Assembly: GCA_013400155.1 (NCBI GenBank)
Contig: VXBM01000017.1
Coordinates: 248,001-312,000 of the forward strand
DNA length: 64,000 nucleotides
Direction: 5' to 3'
Source of the DNA: Helopsaltes ochotensis
Lineage: Eukaryota > Chordata > Aves > Passeriformes > Locustellidae
The translations under genes were made by a program, and so were the position numbers. Positions within the stretch are counted from its first letter, which is position 1. Every line of letters starts with the position of its first letter. Shown here piece by piece: positions 12,201 to 26,700 of the stretch. The notes under the pieces are model-generated. The model saw only the letters and a program-made list of their open reading frames with translations. It ran no database searches and was not told where the DNA came from.

Positions 12201-15200
12201 GAAGCCCAGGGGTTAACAATCCCTACAAGGCATTATTCAGGAGATTTCTCTTTACCTCCACCTGACAAATATTTATTCTGTTATATGCATCAAGCTAAAT
12301 CTTTGCAAGACTTAAAAGACTTACTTATCTCTGAAGATTCTGACTCATATTGACCCCCAAAAAGGACAAAACCAGATATGATTTTGGTTCTGTGCAAACC
12401 CAAATTCCCCCATGAACAGTATCCGTATGTCAATGTGACCAGTGAGAGAACAGGATGCCAAATGCTCCGCGTGACACGGAACCTGCACAGCCAGAACTCT
12501 AAAGGTGACCTGCTGCATTCTCTGAAACAACTTGTTCCCACAATTCTGGGACCAAGGCTGGCCAATTTGATTCCATCCACTGCTGTTAGTTTTCCATTGT
12601 GCAAAAATCAAGAGCTCTGAAGAGTAAGTGCTGCCTGCAGAAGCTGGCAGAAGGGCAGGACACAAGCTGCACTATGTATAAAACATGGCATGGACCAAGA
12701 AGTCACATTTAAAAGCCTTTCTGCAGCATTCACAGTGCTCAACTCTCAGTGCACTTCACTGTGCCAAACCAGCATTTTAAAATAAGGATCCTCTGCTCCA
12801 AATCCAAAATCTAGTCACATCCATCACTTCAGCTGATAATACTTACACTTCTAAAAGGTAATGATTTAGAAAGGATGAGAGATTTTATCTTTAGTTATCA
12901 AGAAATTATATCCATGTTTGCAACTAATTTTGGGTAAAATATGACAAGATATGCTTGGCATAATTATCTGATGAAGTGAATCATTTCCCTTTAGGTATTA
13001 AGGGTTATATCTGTCATCTGTTAGTCCTGTAAAAAGACTTCACATGCTACTGAAGAACTCAAAGCAGTTTTTTAACCTGTTAATAAATAATCAAATGATA
13101 AACTGTTTATTGTCAAGATTTCACATCTAACTAACATCAGAATTAAAAGTTGTCTTATTTAAGCCTAGATCCTCAGTATAGCCATCACGTAAAAAATTGA
13201 AAGTCATTAAGTGGCTTAGCTATAGTGGTTTTTTTGTGATTTCTGACCCTCAAGCTAGCTAATTTTTTTTTTCTTCATAAAAAGTCATCTTCTAAAATAT
13301 GTGTACTTATCATTTCATTGTTTCCTCATATGACCAAGAATATTTCTAAGCAGGAAAACTGATAAAAAGTAAAGAAACCTACATTACTTTGTCTAAAACG
13401 CTCCTGGCTTGAATTCTCATTTTTAATCATTTTCACCAAGCTGACTTGAAAGAATACTTAAAGGATAGGAAAGGCGAAAACCATTCTGAAAAGGAAATAA
13501 TTGCAAGTACTGAGAAAAATAAAGATATTATTCCTCAGGTTCAGGCCTTCATTTCCTAAAAATACAAAATCAGCTGAAAATAACCTGCATATTTACAAGG
13601 TGTATATTTACACTATAGACCAATGCCTATGGGACCTATGAAAAACAAACCAATAAAAAAGAGACTGAATTATTTACTGTGGAAATATGATTTTCATAAA
13701 ATATACTTGCTTCTGTTTTGTAAGTTTTTTTCCCACCTCTGAAATTTTGTATGGAACTTAGCATATTCACGTTCACAGCATAAGATTAACATTATAAAAT
13801 TTAACAATGCTGAAGCAGGCACCATAGTCTTGAAGGTTAATAATTTATCAAGTACACAGCATAATATTCAGGCAAATTTTGGAGTGGTTTTCCTTTCTTT
13901 AAAAAACAAACATGCGGTTTTATTTTCAAGCTTTTTTTCTTAGTTTAAAAAATTTTCAAGCTCAGCTACCAGTATGTTTACTGAAAAGTTTCCTCTCAAG
14001 TGCTCGGGAGAGGAAGCTTTACTTAAACAAGGTATTAAAAAAAAACCAACACCCCCAAAATCATCAAAAAGAACAAGGAAAAGGCTTAACATAAAATTCA
14101 CAAACTTTGACAAAGAACTGAAATTGAAACACTTCACGGAGTCATTACAAAAAAGCAGGGAGAGGCAAGAGCCTCTCTTTTTAGCTGGCAAAAACAGCCT
14201 TGCTGTGGACTTCCTCTTTCCATAAGGTCCAGATTGATGAGAGGTTTGTACTCCTAATGGATAACTTACTGCATTTCATTCAGAAAATCCTCTTTTGAAT
14301 TGATAACAAGCAAACAATATAGTGACAGGTATAAGAATAGAGCTATTTGATTTCACTAATTCAAAGAACTTACTGAGCAATTCTGATACACAATGAGACA
14401 AATGGCCTGATATATTACATCATCCATGGAATTCATAACGGAAAAGGGGCAGAAGGTATTTAATACTACATTTAACACAGGAAGACATCACAGTCAAAGG
14501 TTTTTAGGTTAACACTTAGAATTATTCTTAAATATTCACAAAGGTTGTGTCACACTGAAAAACAAGTGAAAAATACACTCCAGTACTTATGATCAGAATG
14601 TTTTCATTTAGTTTTCATTCTGAAAATGTTTTCCAGTTACAGTTCTCCCCAAAAATCTGTTTGTTTCGGGTTTATTTGTTTTTTAATTTGCAAGTACCAT
14701 GCACTAATTTAATAAAACTGCCTGTTGGCTGTGTGACACTGTGGGCTGAGCATCAATACACCACTCCATCACAGGCGGTGTTTCCTTAGCTGCACTAATG
14801 CATAAATGACTATCCATGTCAATGTCCCATGCATTAAAGGTTATTGTGACAGCAATCCAATTCAAAGGTGCATAACTTTTCTTTTAAAAAGAGCTTCTAT
14901 TGTTATTGTGATATAAGGAGAGTTGCTTTCTTAATAAGATTTTGAAAAGTGAAGAATAAGACAGTTAGAACTCTGAAGCTGAAACTGAATGACAGAAAGA
15001 CCCAACCTGTGACTAAAACCATTTCAACTAATTATTAAATGAAAATTCTCCATTGCTGAATATACTAACCTTCAAGCATAATCAAACTCATTAATAAAGA
15101 GTTCTTACTGAATTTCCAGGCCAGTATCCATCTTTAAGAGAGCCAAAACATTTTTCATATTGTAATTCACAACAGAGCTGTATGAACAAGTCTAACGAGT

Positions 15201-16122
15201 TACCAGTAAGCCTCCACCATAGGGAAAGGGCAGGTACCTCCAGAAGTCCTTTCCATGCTGTTTTTCTTTAGCATAAGCAAAGACAACACTGTAAGAATAA
15301 TTTCTTTATGTTATTCTAGTTTTGCATAATGAAGCTTACAAGCTTGAGAGGCACAGACCTGTCATGTTCTGCTGATTCTGTGCTGGAAAACCAGAACGCA
15401 GAACTCAGCTCTCTGTGACAGCAATGAACAAATGATTCAGCACAACAAAATGGTCATGGAAGAAAAATTATTTGCAGGAGATATAAAAGCTGTGTGACAA
15501 TCAAAGCAACCAAGATAGCCTTTCACTTTTCACAATGTTTCTTTCCTGTCTGACCACTTTCACAAGGATCAAAAGTTAAATTCCAACAATCAAGTCAAAC
15601 TTTGAAACAAATTTTCAGCAATCTTCATTGGAACATGGCTAGAAGAGTAACTTAATAAAACAAACCACCACTTTAGTGATCTCAGTTCCCAAGATTCAAC
15701 TCAAGCAGAGCTCATATCCTTCCTACACAATCCCATCTATCTAATTGGTATTTCACTGTGGTGGATTCAGAGCTTTAGAAGTCTCACCTTCTTAATATTT
15801 GCATCCCATTTCTAAGACAGTTTATCATGCACCTAAAACTGAGGCTATTAAAATTATTATTTTGTTCAGATTAGCTTTTACTTCTTCAGTCTTATGGCAG
15901 AACATTTCCCTTTGCAGGAAGATTAAATTGCCTTCCACAGAAACCTGACAAAAAGAAATGTGGGTTTCTTGGTAATGATGGTATCGTTCATGAACATCAT
16001 AATCCTAAACTGAGCGCTCAGATGTGTTTTACATCCAGATTCAATAGATGTCTTTAGAGAAACAGCCACTGAACACTCACACCCTAGTTTGGTTTGTGTG
16101 GCTTTTGGCTTTTTCTCTCCTA
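6273..16122. other. non-coding AT-rich DNA
   Basis: About 10 kb with no gene or interspersed repeat that I can identify. Open frames reach at most 106 codons (12290-12604 and 12345-12665, minus, overlapping in different frames); none resembles a known protein and they lack a family signature. Contains short A-runs (for example near 7576-7587) and a weak AAAT-rich patch at 10789-10817. The patch at 14810-14900 has ATTGT and ATTAAAGG words but too little to call an element. Confidence 0.55.
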
Positions 16123-16262
16123 AAACAAAAACCAACCAAAAAAACCAACTGACTAAAAAAACCCCACAAAACAAAACCCCCCTAAAAACCAAACCACCAA
16201 AACAAACAAACAAACAAACAAACAAACAAACACAAAACAAAACAAAAAACAAAAAAAACCCC
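16123..16262. repeat. A/C-rich low-complexity tract with (AAAC)n core
   Basis: One strand is almost only A and C for about 140 bases. A pure AAAC run of about eight units lies near 16198-16231, flanked by AAAAC and CCCC variants. The 109- and 84-codon minus-strand open frames over it (runs of CLFV) are products of the repeat and are not genes. Confidence 0.9.
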
Positions 16263-19200
16263 CTCTGATGACAAAACCTGGATTGCTAAATTTTGAAAAC
16301 ATATCTTTTTACCACTGATCTGGGGATATGGTCTTGAATTTATACTTTTTAGGCTCTTCTTGGTGTAAAGAAATGCCTTTTGAAATGTCACAAGTGACAA
16401 AAGCAAGGTACTAAAAATTATAGGAGGGAGCTGCAAACCATGTGGAAATAACTTCTTTTGTAGAAATTATTTATGTAGGCTTTTTTTTGTAATTCAATAG
16501 TAACATGGTTACCAATTCATGTTAACTCTTTCGATAGCACCTAACTGAAAAGGAAAAAATCCCACTGCTCTAGTTGCACACATTACTCAAGCTCAGGAAT
16601 GTATCTAGCCTGACTGTATGGTAATTTCATTAGCTTGAAAAATAATACTCAGTTTAAAATGTGCTTACAATTATTTTTTCATGCAAGTATTTAATCTAAA
16701 ATTAGATGGTGGGGATGGGGCGTGCAGGGGAGGAAGAAAGGAAGTTCATAGAGGGGTGGTGGGAGTGAGAGAAAAAGACAGGGGGAGAAAAAGACATTGT
16801 CTCTGGAACAGAAGACATTAAAAAACAGAGAAGAGAAAGAGATTCCAAAATTGTTGAATTAATTCTGCTCTTCACTGTTGTAAAGCTAGTTAGCCTGTCA
16901 GTTCAAAGACCCATTCTCCCATTCCTTTAAGTTCCTGGGATGGGTAAACCAAAAGCTGGATAATTGCTACTGACAGAGACACGGTCATGGGATTAGACCC
17001 TGCTAGTACCACAGAGGAAAAGCACTACTTGCACACTGCTCAAGTGTCTCTTGAGAAACAGATGTTGAGTACGTTTAATTCAGTGTTCTCATTTCCCCAT
17101 TAAAGGTACATCCTTCGCCAAGGCCTGAAAGTAACGGGCAGAGAACTGGTATGGCTTTCCTTAAGTTTATTTCTCAGTCATCACCTACTCATTTTTCCTC
17201 AAGACAAGCACAGTTATTAGCTCCTGAGAGGGTTGTGTGAGGAAAACAGCAACATCAGAAAATATTCTGCAGAAGGGTGACCATCAATTAGTAATGCCAG
17301 GTAAAATGCAGAAAAGATTGAAACACCTGTCAGCACAGGTGCTGTTACCATCTGAGAAGGAAAACCTTTTCCTACTCAGAAGCAGCTCAGAACTACGAAG
17401 CCAAACATAAGGAAAATGCAGCTATCAAAACACATCTACTATTGACTTACTACATAAAGAGAAATGTGCAAAACTAGATATAACCAACATATAGGTCTGG
17501 AATCCAAAAAATATAAAAAGAGTATTTCCTGACTCTAAATGTATTTTGTTTATAAAGGAACATGTTAATGAATAACCATCTTTAAACCAAAATTGTTGTA
17601 TCTGCACACTTTATACTCCATAATCTCTAGAGCACATCCATATGGAGGCACTTGTTAAAATTTTGCTTACAATTACACTAGAAAACACTGGTGGAGTCTA
17701 CATCACCTCTGTGTAGTAAATATTAATTTAAAGCAGGGGGTGTCTACCCACCGTTGTCTAAATGTCAAAAGATAGGTGTAAGACTTTCAAAAGTAACAGT
17801 TTTTTGAAATGCTAACCTTTTCTACCATCTCATACACAAGTGCTGAGTATTCTTAGGGCTCAGTGAGTTCAGTTCCTTAGGTGTTCCCTTGAAACACTTT
17901 GGACCCGTGTCATAGACTGATGACCACAGTTCCCTCAGTTAGAGCTGCGTTAGAGAAGCATTAAGGGTTGGACAATTTTGAATATTGCAGTGAATTATGT
18001 TCTAGTTTCCATGTGCATCTAAAGCTGTGATACAGCAGTGAGTAGCCTACGAATGCAGATACTATGTGGTTTGCAGAAACTACAGCAAAGCATGCTTATC
18101 CCATGCAAAGTCTCCATAAATAGAAGAGAAACAGTCAGTGCGTATTTTAAGAGTTACAATTATCACTTTGCCACTCCTTCTTTACCATAGCTCCACATTT
18201 CCCACCCCAGACATCCCTCTAGCCAGGACTCAAACAGACAATGACCACTTGTTTTTATAAAACGGTTCAGTAATGGTAATTCTCATCCAGCGCAACTTCT
18301 TTTTAACAGCTTGCAACTACTTTTGAATGTGATAACAACTGCTTTTGCAGGGCTAATTACCTAAATGTATTGCTATTCTTTTCATACTGCCATCTCAATA
18401 GCCTTGCATAATTGAACATATAAATACCACCAGCCTTCCAGTGAGTCATTACAACATAACTGTCTTAAAAATGTAACACATGGCATTCAGAAGTATCATC
18501 TTAATTCAATGTTAAAGTTCCCCCATCTGAAGCCCAACGGATCTTGATTCCTTTATCCTGGAATCACATTGTCTCTATGGAGTGAGGTCTCTCTCCCTTC
18601 CTAAGCTCAAGACAGCAGCATCAGCGGTTCTGCAGGCCAATTTCCTCTCTCAGAAAAAGCCTTCTTTGAATCACTTATGAAAACTGCTTTTTGCCTACTC
18701 CTTTTTCCTTTTAGCAGCCTCCACCATGCTTATTTCTGATGCAAACCCCTTGTTTGCTATTTCTTTCATTCCTTGCCTTCCTTAGCTTATGCTTAGATGG
18801 GTTTCACAAACCCTGCCTTTTTATAATCATAAATCACATGAAAATATAAATCTCTCATCTGTTGGCTAACTCTCACATGAAGCCTTTTATTTTCTCTTTA
18901 TTGCTAATGTTGAAAAGATATCCAGATCCTGGTATGAAATGTTTATATACAAAATGTGCAAATAGCACAAGAATAAATACAGTACTTTAACTTTGTGAAC
19001 TGAAGCTGAAGAAAATTGGAAATGCAGTGAAAATGGATTTGAGTGTATACTCACCAAACAACTCAGCAAAATTATGTATTTAAGGTGACAGGAAATCCAA
19101 GAAAAAGGTTTTGGGAAGAAAATAGACACAGATCTAAAAGCAGATGTATAGGGATCACCATCCCTTCACCCTCCTACGTCACTTTTTTATGTACTCTATC

Positions 19201-20579
19201 ATCCACTGGATTGGCCTCATGGCTCTTCTACATGAGTGTCCAACACTTTGCTGTAATTTTCAATTCAAAGGGTGAATAGTAAGAAAACTTCTTGAGGCAT
19301 TAGGCAAAGATACTGCAGTCCTGCTTTTATATTTTGAGGGAGTAGAAGGGGACAAAGGGAAGAAAGACAATTGACCTACAAAGTCAGGGCGCAGCTGGTG
19401 ATCGTAGTTCCCTGGATCAGCTGTGTTCGCTCTGAAGGCCCACTTTATTAGCACTCTTAACCACATTATCACTTGAGCAACTCTTGTAATTCACATCTCA
19501 GAGCCCAGGACACAAGATTTCCTCAACAAGACACCAACTGGCATCACAGGAATATGTTTAGTATCTTCTCATCAACATCCTGGATGGCATTTTTCTGTAG
19601 TGATATTGAAGCAATCTTCCTATCCCAGGTTATTTAGTGACAGCTTTGAAAAAGTTTTATCAAACTCCACAGGAAACGGGTCATACATATTTACCAAGCA
19701 GATAGTAAGAGGGGAGTTTGATTCACGAAGTCCTTTAACTTGCTTTTCAGATTCCCTACCATCTGGGGTCTGTGTTTTGAATAACTGAATTTCTTAAACG
19801 AATCAATGAACAATTAACTGGTTTCTCTTGCGCCAAAATTACATCTTGGTCTTTTTTCAATAATGTCAGATTTACAGCTCCAGAGTGAGAATTTATGATA
19901 AAACCCACAGCACATATTGCAGGTAACAGAAATGGAAAAACAGACAAAAATTAAGAGGGAAGAACAGGAATTTGGAGAGTCTTACGCATAAAGGCCAAAG
20001 TTCTAATTTCAGATGTCAACATGACAGTTCAAAAAATAAAATCCCTGTAATTTGTTTAAAAGACATAAAATCAATCTGAAGTGTGTGAGGTGAGCTGCTC
20101 ATTCAATTATGACAATATTATGAGAAACCCCAGAGCTTTAACAGGCTAAATTTTAAGATCAATAATTATCTTTAAGGAAGATCCATAGTGACTTGTCCTA
20201 GAAAGTTCATACACACCTACAAAGGGGAAAAAAAAAAAAAAGCAGTTAAATCTATTTAATTCCCCAGGTGATACAATTGGTTTGGGAAGTTTTGATAAGT
20301 ACCACTAAACACAGATAGATGCCCAAGAATGACACAAAATCCTGAAAAGCTGTAATTTTTCACGCAAGAGTACTATTTTTAGTGGATACTCCTAACATCA
20401 ATTCCTTTCCATCAAATTACTGTTAAGTTTTGGTCTTTCTCACACATTCAAATGCTGAGTACATCATTCATTTCCAGCTATCCCTAAAGGATAGCATGAA
20501 TGCATGCACAGTTAGATCAGACGCCAAGGGAACACAAGCTTTTATGCATCAGTCAACAAGTAAGAGATGAGGCTGAGTA
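16263..20579. other. non-coding AT-rich DNA
   Basis: No gene recognised. A G-rich purine tract at 16708-16796 is listed separately. The stretch 18260-18480 (with GGCTAATTACC and other homeodomain-type words) is a weak candidate for a conserved element. A14 at 20228-20241. Confidence 0.55.
16708..16796 (+). repeat. purine-rich, G-rich strand-asymmetric tract
   Basis: The plus strand is almost all purine. Three GGGG runs and a flanking GG lie within 16708-16733, followed by further GGGG, GGG and GGGGG runs up to 16790 separated by GA-rich DNA. The run spacing allows a G-quadruplex with one two-G run, or one with a longer loop. No transcript evidence. Confidence 0.6.
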
Positions 20580-20770
20580 GGAACTTTCCTCAGGGGCAGG
20601 CGGTTTCAGTAGCTGTCCTCTGAGGAGTTTCTGTGCGTCTCCAGCCCGGCTGGGGGCTGATAAGGGGAAGGGACTGTGCAAGGCAAACGTCTGGGGCGCT
20701 TCTGGGCTACGGCTGCAGCACCCGCGCATCCACCGCCCCCGACACACCAGCAAGTTCGCCAGCACCCCTT
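20580..20770. promoter_or_regulatory. small CpG-rich, GC-rich patch
   Basis: Eleven CpG dinucleotides fall between 20601 and 20758 in DNA that is clearly more GC-rich than the surrounding desert, where CpG is scarce. It is too short for a standard CpG island. It could be a promoter of a non-coding RNA, a distal regulatory element, or the GC-rich remnant of an unrecognised insertion. Two overlapping minus frames (70 and 60 codons) are open here because stop codons are rare in GC-rich DNA; neither looks like a known protein. Confidence 0.35.
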
Positions 20771-23700
20771 CTCTGAAGACACATTCAAATCAAACCACTT
20801 TTATGCAAGATACTAGGTACAACAGAGCCTACAAGAATAAAAAAAACCCAGTCTATTTAATGCAGGGCAAGTAAAACATGTATAAACTAGCTGCTGGAAC
20901 TACAAATGAGGCGAAGACTGACACCTCTCTTCAAAAACATAATTAATGTATTTAAAAATTAAAATGTTCTTTCCATGTATAAATTTTCAAATTATCTATT
21001 GTTGCTTCCAGTTGATATTTAAAATAAAGCTAATGTAAAATATTGCTGTGACCCAGACATATGTTGGATTTCAAGTAAGTCTTACCTGCAGCTTAATGTT
21101 TATGCAGCTTATCTAAGACTGACAATGAGCAGCCGACAAGGCTTTTTATAAGACATGCTGAGAGCAAAAAATGTTCAAGAATAAACCTCAGTTTGAAATA
21201 TTTCCCACAGTATTTAATTTGCTTTTAAATATAAGTTTCAATATTGACAGTTTCAAATAATAGGGCATTTACACTCCATTTTCATGGTGGTTTTTCAAAA
21301 TAAGCAGCCCTTTTCCATTAACCCACACTCAAAACTTAGTTATGTATAAGTTACCTAATTTCTCTTAAGGTCAAAGATACACTGAACTAAATTATTGTTT
21401 CATTTATTATTCTGTCAATAACTGCAATTTGCTGAAACAAATCTTGGAGGTTTCCTGCCCATAATTAACTACATCACAAATATGAAATACTGTTAAAGCA
21501 CATAAGACTGTAGTAGATTTATACAATAAAGACTGATTTTTAAGCAAAATATTACTTCAAATAACAGACAACAAAGTCAGCATTATAGAAATATGGCCAA
21601 AACTTAGATAACAGTTCAAGGAAAGTGTTATGTCACAATTTACTAATCTCACATGAAAAGCATTTATTACATTTTAAAGTGCAGTACTCTGTGCAGACCT
21701 GATTCAAGATCTCATGGAACTGCTCTGTTCAATGTATTAGATCTTGTTCTCCTAAATGCCATTGGAACTATTACTGCATGAACATCAAAAAGATTAAATA
21801 AAGATTAATTAAAAGGTTTTTTAAAAATTACATGATGCAAAAGCCTCTGTGTCTTCAGGATATGAAGATATGAATCAAACTCTTTTCACCTACTGCTGGA
21901 GTATGAACTGAAGAAAAGTCTGGCATCTTCTACACACAAGTATGAGAAGGATTACTACCGTGTTCAGTGAACCCTTGCCCACACATATATTAAGACTCTC
22001 AAGAGAAAAGTGGGTCACATTCTAATCATAAAAACACACTGACTTGTACAAGAAAACATTTTATTACCCTTTAAACTTTTGTTTTTGCAGCTGCAAAACA
22101 GCTTTATTAAGAGAGATAACACATATGTGATCGTCTGCCAGCGTGGCAGTGCCTGTGCAGTATTACACTGCTAACACAGCTTCTTTTCAAAGATATGTTA
22201 CTGGAATGGATATACACTTCTGGGGACCTCCTATCTCACATTGATTCAGAGAAGAGTCAGTAATCAATAAAAGAGGTACACCTGATGAACTCAATGATTC
22301 CCTAACAGTTTACTACTTCCAGAGGTGTATATAGCATGTTAAAGGATTTTGTTATGTTCAGTTGTTACTGCAAGCTAGGAAAAAACCTCTATATGTAAAT
22401 GAAAGATTTAATAAAGTTATATATTAACTAATCACAGAATCTAAACACACAAAGACAGGCCCAGCTCTTGATATCACTCTTCCTGAAGAGAACAGGACTG
22501 CTTGTTTAGTAAGAAACTTTCTATTAAGTCTGATACATTGCAGCACACTTTAAAAATGTCCTTTACACAACTTTCAGGAAAAAAGGAATTATTTTTAGAA
22601 GAGAAAAGGCATATTAACATTGACCAGAATGTTCTGAAAGGCCTAAAGCCCTTAGGTGAACAATTTCATGCTGCCTTTAAATCACTGCCTTGCATTCCAC
22701 AGTGAATTAAAACTGATTCTCACCCAAACCCCTCAGTACCTCCATGATTCAAGAGTCAAACATTAATAGTAGGTATCCCCTTAGCGCTTGTGAGGCAACC
22801 TCAGGACTGCACACCTGCAGAACCCAGAATATTCTTTCTGCCATACACTACTAACACCGTCTCCTCCAACAGCCTACAGAGACACACTCATTTTGCCGAA
22901 CACTTAAAAGAGGTCAATTGAACAGGCATATTTAGGCCAAGGATAAGGAGGTAAAAGGTCTCTTTCTCCCCTCTCCCCTCCTTAAATGAAGGTCAATTGA
23001 ACAAATATAACTCATGAAGGTTTCTACCTTTCTAGTATCAATTCAAGTGTTAAATCAACTGTTAAATTTTCTTGTGTGTCCTCTCTGCACTTTGTTCACT
23101 TAACCCATAACTTTACTCTGTGACTGAGAGCAAAAGAGTTTATCTGAGAAAAAGCAAACAGAGAAAGAGAATTTGAGTTCAGGTATTTTGGATATGTCAG
23201 AAAACATATTTAATTGTGAATTCTGTTCCATTGTAAGCAGGCTGAATTTTCTTTTGAGGCTAGGGATCACCAAAGAAAAAACACTCTGGCTATTCAGGGA
23301 AAAATATAACGATCAAAACCACCATACAGGATATGCATTCTGCCTGATTTATTTAAATTGAAAAAGACATAAGTGCATTTATAAGAATTGCTTTTTCTTT
23401 TGTATTTATCAGTCTCCTCAATCTTACCTTCATTGCTGCCGTGACAGAATAATTAATTTCAGTCAATCAATCATTTAAATAAACCTCACAGGTGACCTCA
23501 AAATAACACATAATCCACCAAGAACCAGTCACAACAACAATCTTTAAATTCCCTTGGAAAGGAAAATTAAGTCAGCTATGTGTGGCTTGGGGCAACCTAA
23601 GCTGTAAATCTCTCTTTTCTGATCTCTTCATATGGATGAAAGAGCAGTACTGCTCTGGATTACACAGAACAATTATGTGTTCTAAAAACTCAGGGAATCA

Positions 23701-26700
23701 GGTTTCAAACAGCTTTAATCATGACCAGTTAACTGCATCTTTTGCCACTCTGTAATTGTTCCACCTATGCCTAAAGAACCACTTTAAGAAGCCAATCCTT
23801 TAACATTTAAGTTTACGTATACTAAAAGGCCTGTTTGTATTTGTCAATAAATCCAGAGGATTGAATTGCCTGATTGAAAAAGTACCCACCTTCTCCCTGT
23901 GCTGCACACCTTAAAAAAGGTGGGACAGGCTTTGAACACTTGAGTAGGCTGCCATTAATGTGAACACAAGGAAGGAACTGTGGATGTGGGTTTCACAGTT
24001 GCTCTGACAATCACTCAGACAGTATAGACATTTAAATAACCACTTCCTTCTTTGAGAATATAAATGTGTCGTACTGTTACTGTCCTTAAAGCAGGAGTTC
24101 CTCTCTTCAGCAATACTGTCTTTGATATTTTGAAGATTGGCAGTACGTTTTTTCTAGCTTTCTTACAGCAGCCTTCCCTTTGACATTTCCCACCAGCCCA
24201 CTGCTCCCAACAGGAACAACAGCGTTGATATTAAAAAAAGACATGACACCATGAGCTGCCAGATTATTACCACTAAGGGGTCAGTCTGAGAATCAGCAGA
24301 TGACACAGCAGTAAAAATGCTGATGCCTTTTCTATACTACAACTCTCATCATTGCTACACACAGCAGTGCTTCACCAAGGAGAAATTTTATGAAAACCTT
24401 GGTGCAGATAGCCACTCAGGGTTGCAACAAGATATATATAAAGTCATAACAGTACAGGAAATGTGAAGCTCCTGAAATACAAAATGCTCAGCAGTGTAAA
24501 TCCTGAAGATAAACTGACTATAGTTTGTAATTCAACTGAGCAATGGAGTTGTTAGGTAGACAAAAAAAATCTCAGTAAAATATACTTTTTTTTTTTTTAA
24601 TTAGTCAAACAAAGCACCTTGTGCCTAAGGGCACCACACTTTGATTTAGGAACACTAAATTTCATATTCCCTAGCAGACAAAACCTACTAGGTAGCAAAG
24701 CCTTCAGAGCCAACCTAAAACCAAGGAAACTGCTCTCAAATAGCAGCAGAGAAAATCAATCCAAACAAACAAGACGAATCCCACCTCTTTAAGACTGCTA
24801 TTATCAAGCAGCAAGTAACTGAGTTGTTAAACTCAAGGATATACAAGACAAGGCAAGAATATACTATAAGCAAAGAACAGTAGAGGTAATAACTCATTAG
24901 ACCAAGGGATATAGTTAGGAAAATTAGACAAGGCCTTTTGAGATGCATATCATTCTTCACATCTGAAGCAGAATCAACATTTGATTTAAATACTAGTTGA
25001 GAAAAGCTGCTAGGAATTTAGCCAGATTATGCTAATCAGCTGGTAATTGAGGGAAAAAACAGTTAATATCTGTGGTGCAGAGAGGAATGTTAACAAGGAG
25101 AGAGTGCCTGGCTTACACATGCCTAAAGCCATAATTTTACCTTCCCTATTTGTCTCCTGCTCTAGGCAAGTAACTACTTTGCCTACAGCTTAAGCAAGTC
25201 TAGAGAGACAGCTGAACTAAAACCTGAGAAAAGATTCTTTATACCTTCATTATAAATGTACTGAAATTACAGCAGAATGATCAAGTTTTGAATTGGCAGC
25301 AAGTATTTCAGGATTCAATACTGTACTGCCAGAGAGGCTGTGCCATGGTAAATAAACACTACAGCTTTGACTGTCCTACTTGGCTTTAAAGTGGCTTCTA
25401 CCTGACACACTGTTCATACAAACACTAAGAAAAGTCTTGCAAAAAGTTAATTGCTCGAGGCCATTTGTCCTGAAACAAATGAGTTGATTACAGCAGCTCT
25501 AAAGAAAGTTTAAGAGTTTAAGAACCCTAGAAGCCCCTTCTTCCAGAAAAACCACATCTGTGTGGAAGGATGTCAACTTCTGGAAGAAGTCTCCAAGGAC
25601 TTGTGTCTTGGAGCACAAGAAAACACTATGTAGAGCTCCATTATCACCAGCAGTTTTCAATCAACAATGTAAAATTAGAACAAAACCATAAATTTAGTAT
25701 GTTTATCATCAATACATACACAAACCTAATTAAACATCCACCCCAGTTAGCAGGCTGCGTGCACAAGCATGTTTCAGAAACCACATGTGGAGGCAATGCA
25801 CAAAGGTCCTTTTGAAGCATCAGGCCTTTTTTATCTCCTATACAATGAAGAATCAACCAACCAGGTCCTAGACTGAAAATCTCAGTGACGTTCACCTCCC
25901 CCTCTGGTGGAGAAGAATAAGACAGTTCTATCTGTCTGAGCACAGGACAGCCTTGGATGTAAGGCAATTGTGATTTCTCAAGAAGAAAAAAAAAATTTAC
26001 AAAGTACATATGATGTCACTGATACATATCACACACACACTTATCCCATGCAGATTTGTTACAAAACTGTATTGGTAGCAGCTGTGAGTCCTTTGCACCA
26101 TAGCCAAAGCTCCTATCACCCTACGTGATGCTATTTGTTCAGGCCAGTCACTCAGAAGCTGTGAAAAAATGCAGTCCAAAGCTTAACAGAGCTATGCCAA
26201 AAGCCCAGATCTATACTCTACGTATATCTTTAATTTTTATTTCTAGTTCTGTGTCTGCTTTTTCTTTTTTTGAATGAATGAGATCAGCACAGGATGCTTT
26301 TGAAATGTGCTTTAATTTTTTAGTATAGCAACTCAACCCCAAAAGGATGCAGTAAACAATTGTATGTAAAAGTTGAGAAATCTTTTGTACCTTCTTGGTG
26401 CAGAAAAACAACTTTCATATAGACTAAGAGGTCCCTACTTGCGTAAAATAAAATACTTGGTGTTTACTTGACAGAAACAGGTGATTCTATTTAAACTAGA
26501 CAGGTTGCAATAAAACATTTGAGTCCCAATTGCTGACTGCTTACTTCTGCATTCCAACTACAAAATGTTGGTACCTTGATAGTCATTAACCACTTCTAAT
26601 GCCTCAATGAATCAGCCATGCTGCGACAAAACGGGAAAACTACTACTTTGTTTCCCTATAAATGTAGATTGCAATGCCCAAGACAGAAATAAACTAAATT

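Noticed and set aside
12290..12665. Two overlapping minus-strand frames of 104 and 106 codons
   Set aside because: Different phases over the same DNA, no recognisable domain, no splice or promoter context.
15923..16436. Open frames of 109 and 84 codons on the minus strand
   Set aside because: They are translations of the A/C-rich (AAAC)n tract, giving runs of CLFV; not proteins.
22430..22460. AATCACAGAATCT resembling the start of a reverse-strand CR1 tail
   Set aside because: The following sequence does not continue as CR1.
25644..26009. 121-codon minus-strand open frame
   Set aside because: No known domain; hydrophobic stretches arise from AT-rich codons. Probably chance.
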